Shown piece after piece: positions 6,812 to 11,221 of a stretch of DNA of 11,221 nt. The stretch is from Monoraphidium neglectum. Taxonomy: Eukaryota > Chlorophyta > Chlorophyceae > Sphaeropleales > Selenastraceae. The notes under the pieces are model-generated. The model did no database searches. It was not told the origin of the DNA and saw nothing but the letters and a program-made list of their open reading frames with translations. The position numbers and the translations under genes are program-made. Positions within the stretch are counted from its first letter, which is position 1, and every line of letters begins with the position of its first letter. Where the stretch lies: NCBI RefSeq assembly GCF_000611645.1, contig NW_014011689.1:1-11221 (forward strand). Reading direction: 5' to 3'.

Positions 6812-9800
6812 TCACTCGCTGTCGTCACCGCCGCCTTCAAAGTCCTCGTCGCTGTCGTCGCCGCCTGACGGATTCAAACGTGGTGTGATGGAAAGAGAAC
6901 GAACATCAGGCGCACGTGCAGTGGTGCATGGACCGTGTGTCGGCCTGTGCTTCTGCAACAGTGCTTGTGGCACATACGTGGCCCACGCATGAGCGAGTGC
7001 TTGCCTGCAAATGTTGGCACCTGCACAACGCACACGAAACACACGCACAGCCAGCAGGCCCCTCCCATGCGCAGCCCTTTCTCCTCCCACGCGCAGCTCC
7101 CGGCGCCGTCCTCCCACGCACCTTCCGACAACGACTCAGCCGACTCCTCGCTCTCCTCCACCACCCGCTTATTTGGCCCCGCCCCTCGTCGCGCCGCCGG
7201 CTGCTTGCTGCCCCCGCCCGCGCCGCCGCCCTGCTTGGCCCTGACCTGGCTGATTATGGGCGCCCCATCATCATCGTCGTCATCATCCCCCTCCCCCTGC
7301 CCGCCATCCCGCCGCTGGCCCCCTTTGTCCTCATCCGCGCCATCCTCCTCCTCGTCGTCACTGATCAGCCGCTGCCGCTGCCGCTGCGCCTTCTTCTTCC
7401 CGCCGCCCGCACCGGCGCCGCCGCCGGCGCCGCCATCGCCCAGCCCGACCCCATCGTCCTCTAAACCGCTGCCGCCGCCGCCCTCCCCTACCGCCGCCGC
7501 CCCGCTGCCGTTGGCTGCGCCGCCGCGGCCCGCCGCGCCCGCCTTGCCACCCGACCCGGCTGCTCCGCTGCCGCCGGGCTGAGCGCGCGGGTTTTGGGGG
7601 GCGGCGGCGCGCTTGCGCTTGGCGGGCACAGGGCTGCCGTCCGAATCCCCTGCCGAGTCCTCCGGCTCGCTCCCGCTCCCGCTGCTGCCGCCCTCCTCCT
7701 CCTCGTCCTCTGACACCGCCCACTGCTTCTTCTTCGGCGCCTCCGCCGCCTTCCCCTTCCCCGCTGCCTTCTGCGGCGGCCGCTCGCGCTTGGCGGCCGC
7801 GGGCTTTGCCTTCTTGCCGCCGGCCTGCTTGCGCCGCTGCTTTTTGCCGCCCTCCTCGTCTTCCTCCCCGCTGCCGCCGCCGCCTTCGCTGTCGCTGCCG
7901 CTGCCGCTTGCCGCGTCCGAGCCGCTGCCGCCGTCGCTGCTGCCCCCCTCCTCGTCCTCCTCTTCGCTGTCTTCGCCAGAGTCTCCTTCCCCGTTCATGT
8001 ATATCGACCTGCAGCGGAAGGACAGCAGCCCATGCGCGAATCGCGGGTCGAGCACAGGCGCCCCGGTTCTCTGTCTCGCGCCACAAGCCGCCCCACACCG
8101 GCGCAGGGCGGTTGACCCAGCCGGCCCAACAACCCACGCCCAGCTCCCCGCGGGCCCCAGCGCCTCCTACCCGACCCGCCGCGCTGCGCGCAACTCCAGC
8201 CCCCCACCGGAAGTCGACGCGTGCGGCCGCGGCGCGCCGCGGGCGCGCCCCGGGCTCGTCCTCTATTATGTTTTTGGTGTCGATGCCCTCCAGGTCCTTT
8301 GCCAGCCGCAGCTTGTTCGCCACCCTCTGGGGGGGGGGGGTGGTGGTGGTCATGCACGCGGGTCCCGGGTTGATGGCGGGTTGGGGTCGCGGCTGACAGA
8401 GGCAGGGGCTTGTGACGATGGCGCAACACCTCAACGGACCCAGGCATCGATGAGGGTTGGGCCGCTGAGGGGTATTCAGGGGCTGCCAGCAGTGCCAAGA
8501 GGACCGCGCAGCGGCAGCCCTAGTCGGCCCCAGGCGGCCAGCAACCTGCAGCGGACACCGGGCCCGCGCGCCCGCCGTCGGGGCTGTCCCGCGCGGGCGC
8601 GGCGCAACGTGCGTGTCTTTGGTGGATGCGGGCGCGCGCACCGCGATCTGGTGTTTGTTGCTGTCTGGGCCGAGGCCGTGGGGGCGCAGCAGGTCCCGCA
8701 GGGCCGCATACAGGGAGTCGTCATCCTTATTCTGCGGTCAAAGCATCAAGGTCATGGCCGGTGGGTGGTTTGATTACGAGGGCCGAGGGCCGAGGGGCGA
8801 CCGCGGGCGGGGCGCCTGGGGGGCGGCGGCGGCGCGCCGAAAGATGGGGCCTGCCTGGATCGCGGGCTGGGGCGGGTGGCGCATTGCGCGGCCGCTGCGG
8901 AGCTTGGGCGGCCGCATGGGGGCGGGCGGTGTGCTGCGGCTGCTGAAAGCTGCCCCGCCCACGGCTAGTGCTGGTGCTGGTGGGGCCCTGGTCGCTCCCA
9001 CAGTGGAAAACGCATGCCGACCGCAGCGCCACCCCCCCCTTTGACCCCCCTCCACACCTTCACGTACACGTGGGGGCCCACAGTGACGCCCGCGCGCCTG
9101 CAGATCCCCTTGAGCCGCTCCACCCCCTCCCCATGCTTGCGTGGCGCCGCCCTCGCCGCCACCGCGCCGCCGCCGCCGCCACCGCGGCCCTTTTTGCGCG
9201 GTCGTGCCTCCTCCTCGTCGTCGCTGCTGCCCGCCTCGCTGCCTCCGCCGAGATCGTCGTCCCCGTCTCCCTCGTCGCTGTCGGCGGCCTGCTTCCGCCC
9301 GCGCGGCTTCTTTGGCGCCGCCTCCTTCGCCTTTCTCTTGGGCTTGGGGGCCGTGGCCGCCTTGGGGCCCCGCTGCTTCTTGGCCGCGGGGGCTGGCGCT
9401 CCATTCTCCTTGTCTTCGCTTTTGGGTGCCGCGGCCGCCTTGCCCTAGGGGAGGGCCCGCCGCGGGGAGCAGGCAGGGCGGCTGTGCTGAGGCCCCAGAG
9501 CCATGGCAGGGTGGCGCGGTCCCGAAATTGCGCAGGCGCCTGCTGCGGCACGGCGGACCCAGTTCGGCGGTCGTGTGCAGGCACATCCAGCCTGCACGCG
9601 TGCCGCTGTGCAATTTAAAATGCGCGCCTGCCGCTGCACGGTTCTAACATGCGTCGCAGAGGCATTTCGGCGCACTGATCCGGCAATTGCAGTCGAATTT
9701 GCGCGATCGGCGGCCGTGGTGCGCGCGCACCAGCAGCACCGCATCGAGCAGCCGCGTCACGACGTCCTTCTGCTCGTCAAGAGCCTTGGCCGGCAGGCCG

Positions 9801-10003
9801 AGGTCCCCCTCCAGCGTCCGCCGCACCCCCTTGAGTGTCATAGTTCTGCGTCATGACGTGATTGCGCATGTCAGGCGCCGCCTGGCAGAGGGACCCAGGT
9901 AGCAGGGGCCAGCCCGCCTCACAACGCACTCGATGTTGCTCCGAAAGTGTTCCCGCCGTTTCTCCACGGCCAAGCGCAGATCCTCTTCCGAGGCCATGAT
10001 CAT
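6812..10003 (-). CDS. HIRIP3-like / CHZ-motif histone chaperone, seven exons, complete
   Basis: Exons on the minus strand are 10003-9930, 9845-9731, 9444-9058, 8731-8642, 8326-8208, 8008-7122 and 6864-6812. All phases agree, giving 574 aa. Residues 8-63 form a DEK_C-like helical module (LRLAVEKRREHFRSNIE, then TLKGVRRTLEGDLGL), close to plant HIRIP3-like proteins as I recall them. A Lys/Ala-rich then acidic linker follows (64-165). Residues 166-243 carry the family's central module: VERLKGICRRAGVTVGPHVY, LYAALRDLLRPHGLG, then LRLAKDLEGIDTKNII. IDTKNII plus RR and VDF (237-261) is the CHZ motif known to bind H2A-H2B. Residues 263-574 are disordered, with Asp/Glu/Ser/Gly tracts, CK2-type sites (WAVSEDEEEE 358-367, LISDDEEED 476-484), basic NLS-like KKQRRK and PAKRKR, Asp7 at 503-509, and an acidic end DDSDEDFEGG. 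The nuclear chaperone role is inferred from the family. The start at 10003 is fixed by an in-frame TGA just upstream; an ATG at 9997 is an alternative. Confidence 0.82.
8329..8340 (-). repeat. C12 homopolymer in the polypyrimidine tract of a HIRIP3-like gene acceptor
   Basis: The minus strand reads ACC repeats, then twelve C, then AG and the exon starting AGGGTGGCG at 8326. The tract is the polypyrimidine run of the 315-nt intron 8327-8641. An ATG just upstream (8353-8351) reads in frame through the tract into the exon. That makes a false start, because the previous exon splices in correctly by phase. Confidence 0.7.
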
Positions 10004-10529
10004 AAATCACCCGCACAGCCAAAGCAGGGGTTGAGCGGGTGATCTAGGAGCCTGACACTCGATCTGATGGCCTGTCATAAATTGAAGTATGAGAATTGGC
10101 TATGCAACTTCGAATAGATATGATCATGTGTCAGCCTGTATCGCACGACATTCTGGTGGGCTCCTCAATATGCACAGCACGCACAGCACTAAGCAGGTCA
10201 CTTTCTTCCGCTTTCCCCGCTGCCCGATGCTTCAACAGCCGCGCACTCTCGATGAATGACGCTTACTGTACACAATATAAGGCCTGTAAGGTTTACCAAT
10301 GCAACAGCTGCCTGATGACGTACAACGTCCATCCACCCAACTGTGAAGCTACCAAGCCCGGCAAGTGAGAATCTGGGGACACAAGAGGCGGCAGGGTGCA
10401 ATGCCGCAAAGGAACTAGCGAGTTGCGCAGGCCGCGCGCGCAGCAAGGGACCACACGCGAGCCAGCCGCGGCGCGCAACACGCCGACGCAAACCCCGCGG
10501 CGCTGCAGGGGGTGTGGCGAGCGCCGACG
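10004..10529. promoter_or_regulatory. Presumed divergent promoter region
   Basis: This lies between the start of the minus-strand chaperone (10003) and the plus-strand ATG at 10530. It is AT-richer than the flanks, especially 10060-10130. It holds a TATA-like AATATAAGG (about 10274-10282) and, at 10316-10329, TGACGT followed by ACGTC, an inverted pair of ACGT-core sites (GACGT at 10317-10321, ACGTC at 10325-10329) of the kind bZIP factors bind. A plus-strand TGTAA at about 10285-10289 has no plus gene before it. No convincing coding frame was seen up to about 10500. Confidence 0.35.
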
Positions 10530-11221
10530 ATGGACTTGGAGGGCTCAGCAAGGGGCCCTGGCCCCGAAAATGCTCAGATGTCAGACTTTTGCCGGCAGAC
10601 AGGCATGAACGCGTTTGAAAGCCTGGCAAACGCAAATGCAGCCCCACCGGTGCGTTTCCGCTCCGGGCCTTGACCCCTGCACAAAGAACATACACCGCCC
10701 AGCTCTGCGAGCAGACGCACGGATGCGTGTGTCACCGCTCCGTGCGCAAGCAGCTGCCCGGTGTGGCGAGGCGCGGGCCCGCCGCGATCAACAGCCGCCA
10801 GTAGGGCAGCCGCCAGGTGCTCTCACGTCCCTGCGCCAGAGTCCAGGGTCGCGGCCCCGGCTGTGGATGCGCACGACGAGGACACAACAGAGCTGCTGCT
10901 GACACGGGCGCCCCCGCCCTTACCGCGAGCGCCGCCGCCGCCGCCGCCGCCGCCGCGGCCGCCGCTCTCGCCCTCGCTCCCGCCCGCACCCCCAGCTCCG
11001 CCGCCGCTGCTGCTGCCGGCGTCGCTCCCGTGTACCTCGCCGCTGGGACTGGGCCGGCGGCCGGGTAGGACCCACGACGCGCCATCCCCCGCCGCCACCG
11101 CCATCTCTGCGCCAAGTCCTTCCAACTCGCCCTCCAGATCACCTTCAGAATCCTCGTCATCGTCCTCGTCATCGTCCTCGTCAGCCCCAGACGACGCCTC
11201 AAAGGTGATCCGGTGCGCCGC
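10530..11221 (+). CDS. Unrecognised gene: N-terminal exon plus Pro/Ser-rich open frame, runs off the right edge
   Basis: An ATG at 10530 opens 40 codons of varied composition (MDLEGSARGPGPENAQ, MSDFCRQTGMNAFESLANAN, AAPP). They end at a good donor CCG|GTGCGT (intron from 10650, phase 0). The same frame, after the TGA at about 10674, stays open to the window edge. The most coding-like part starts near 10840: VAAPAVDAHDEDTTELLLTR, then long proline runs, a SPSNSPSRSPSE stretch, about eleven serines, and DDASKVIRC. Acceptors near 10832-10850 (GCCAGAG, GTCCAG) could join the two; a phase-0 choice is CCAGAG|TCC. I recognise no family. The product would be largely disordered. The minus strand of 10823-11221 also reads as a plausible acidic protein, so exon 2 is uncertain while exon 1 is better supported. 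Confidence 0.42.
10823..11221 (-). CDS. Alternative minus-strand acidic/Gly-rich frame, entering from the right edge
   Basis: The minus strand is open from the window edge to TGA 10825-10823. It begins RITFEASSGAD, continues with an alternating Asp/Glu tract and DSEGDLEGELEGLGAEM, and then becomes Ser/Gly-rich. A donor GTAAGG from 10923 offers an alternative exon end at 10924, phase 1. The composition resembles the acidic tails of nuclear proteins. It cannot easily be real together with the plus-strand frame over the same bases unless the genes overlap antisense. No TGTAA was found on the minus strand below it before about 10300, which argues mildly against it. Confidence 0.35.
   Translation of the reverse strand, partial: AAHRITFEASSGADEDDDEDDDEDSEGDLEGELEGLGAEMAVAAGDGASWVLPGRRPSPSGEVHGSDAGSSSGGGAGGAGGSEGESGGRGGGGGGGGARGKGGGARVSSSSVVSSSCASTAGAATLDSGAGT

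Noticed and set aside
6916..7582. Plus-strand open frames rich in Pro, Ser and Leu
   Set aside because: They are opposite the acidic exon of the chaperone gene. Asp/Glu codons read in reverse give Ser/Leu/Val runs.
7358..8641. 427-codon minus-strand frame reading from an intron into the CHZ exon
   Set aside because: Only 8208-8326 is exon. Upstream it reads through the intron and downstream it leaves the correct frame. The apparent start near 8353 lies in the polypyrimidine region.
7613..8773. 386-codon plus-strand open frame
   Set aside because: It crosses three chaperone exons and two introns in antisense. Its composition is low-complexity Ser/Pro/Leu and no domain is recognisable.

Overview
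The window looks like nuclear DNA of a green alga (Chlorophyta). It is very GC-rich. Genes are split by short introns of roughly 84 to 424 nt, and nearly every donor begins GTG (GTGCGT, GTGAGT, GTGAGG). Proteins are full of Ala, Gly, Gln and acidic low-complexity tracts. Two minus-strand genes are followed by TGTAA, the usual chlorophyte polyadenylation signal. No prokaryotic operon, rRNA, tRNA or CRISPR structure was seen. All gene models below were spliced by eye, using reading phase, donor and acceptor sequence, and fit to known protein families.

Layout, left to right. (1) Plus strand, 306-1823, open on the left: the 3' part of a gene with one complete six-cysteine ShK domain, a long low-complexity linker with polyQ, and a C-terminal hydrophobic segment. 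(2) 1824-2950: probable 3' UTR and intergenic DNA of lower GC. (3) Plus strand, about 2951-4000, with a possible continuation to 4118: exon-like segments of an unrecognised gene, ending beside an exact 27-bp tandem duplication. (4) Minus strand, 6220-4685: a complete five-exon gene for a small secreted protein (148 aa) with a signal peptide and an apple/PAN-like cysteine-rich domain. A possible 105-nt cassette exon lies in its last intron. (5) Minus strand, 10003-6812: a complete seven-exon gene for a 574-aa nuclear protein. It matches the plant HIRIP3-like family (DEK_C-like N-terminus, central helical module, CHZ motif), which makes it a probable H2A-H2B histone chaperone. (6) 10004-10529: a likely shared upstream region. 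(7) Plus strand, 10530 to the right edge: a first exon, then a Pro/Ser-rich open frame. The minus strand of the same stretch also has a plausible acidic coding frame, so the strand of the last 400 bp is unresolved.

The genes do not form a pathway. The two best models are a chromatin protein and a secreted or cell-surface protein, transcribed in tandem on the minus strand. The most interesting points are the frame-neutral cassette exon inside the apple-like domain, a second frame-neutral, fully open intron inside the ShK domain, a 20-bp perfect palindrome in that ShK intron, and the two-strand coding conflict at the right edge.
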